A DNA stretch of 64,000 bases from an uncultured Planctomycetia bacterium (GTDB taxonomy: Bacteria; Planctomycetota; UBA1135; GCA-002686595): the NCBI GenBank assembly GCA_937952135.1, contig CALFYL010000126.1, forward strand, positions 72,268 through 136,267, in the 5' to 3' direction. Below the pieces are notes generated by a model. That model did not search any database and was not told the origin of the DNA. It saw only the letters and a program-made list of their open reading frames with translations. A program made the translations under genes and the position numbers. Shown here in pieces: positions 63,973-64,000 of this stretch (position 1 is its first letter; each line of letters begins with the position of its first letter).

Positions 63973-64000
63973 GCTGCGCACCTGACCGTTGAGCACCCGC

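Overview
The window is a very GC-rich (roughly 70%) bacterial chromosome segment, almost fully coding, with no rRNA operon, insertion sequence, prophage or CRISPR array. The combination of a long MoxR/DUF58/vWA operon containing secreted prenyltransferase-like toroid proteins, many HEAT-repeat and lipoprotein genes, a DUF3501 gene, tandem SagB-type nitroreductase domains and a stripped-down nusA-infB-rbfA cluster suggests a member of the Planctomycetota. That assignment is an inference from gene content; no 16S gene is present to prove it.

Layout. 1-1645 (minus): an RND efflux adaptor cut by the window edge and its TetR-type regulator, with two copies of a probable operator. 1683-2166: a gene-free stretch with strong hairpins. 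2167-22273 (plus): an 11-gene block, MoxR ATPase, DUF58, two membrane-anchored vWA proteins, a giant PQQ-type propeller protein, a toroid protein, a DUF4175-like membrane protein, a Q-rich coiled-coil protein, two small secreted or soluble proteins and a second toroid protein. Most junctions inside it are 4-nt start/stop overlaps. 22301-29557 (minus): a HEAT/TPR protein, an RlmI-type rRNA methyltransferase, thiS, thiG, a CPBP protease, a gamma-carbonic-anhydrase-fold protein and larE. 29976-34702 (plus): nusA, infB, rbfA. 34783-47812 (minus): DUF3501, tandem SagB-type nitroreductase, a small HEAT protein, DUF72, a third toroid protein, a HEAT protein with a glutamine-amidotransferase-like end, a DUF3187 outer-membrane protein, a TMEM175-like channel, uvrC and a phosphohexomutase. 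48015-49934 (plus): recQ. 49979-52211 (minus): threonine aldolase and a class I aminotransferase. 52516-58259 (plus): a ferric-type ABC importer, a pentaheme cytochrome and a HEAT lipoprotein, all joined by 4-nt overlaps. 58338-63922 (minus): a fused class II glutaminase/N-acetyl-sugar amidotransferase, a tRNA-Cys(GCA) with its own promoter, and two related secreted proteins that look like inactivated metallopeptidases.

How the genes work together. The most interesting unit is 2167-22273: a MoxR-type AAA+ ATPase with three MIDAS-bearing vWA/DUF58 proteins and large secreted scaffold-like proteins. Read as a whole it looks like an envelope-located assembly or quality-control machine whose substrate is unknown. 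A smaller related locus (HEAT/GATase-like plus toroid) lies at 38401-42415. The second candidate system is the coupled ABC importer/pentaheme cytochrome/HEAT lipoprotein operon, which suggests ferric uptake tied to periplasmic electron transfer. The third is the single-chain glutaminase/WbpG-like enzyme, which would make an amidino or amino sugar without a separate glutaminase. Regulation is visible at the tetR locus (promoter overlapping operator, almost no leader), at tRNA-Cys (near-consensus promoter) and as a recurring -10-like GCTAYNNT sequence upstream of several genes. Short in-register tandem duplications recur throughout.
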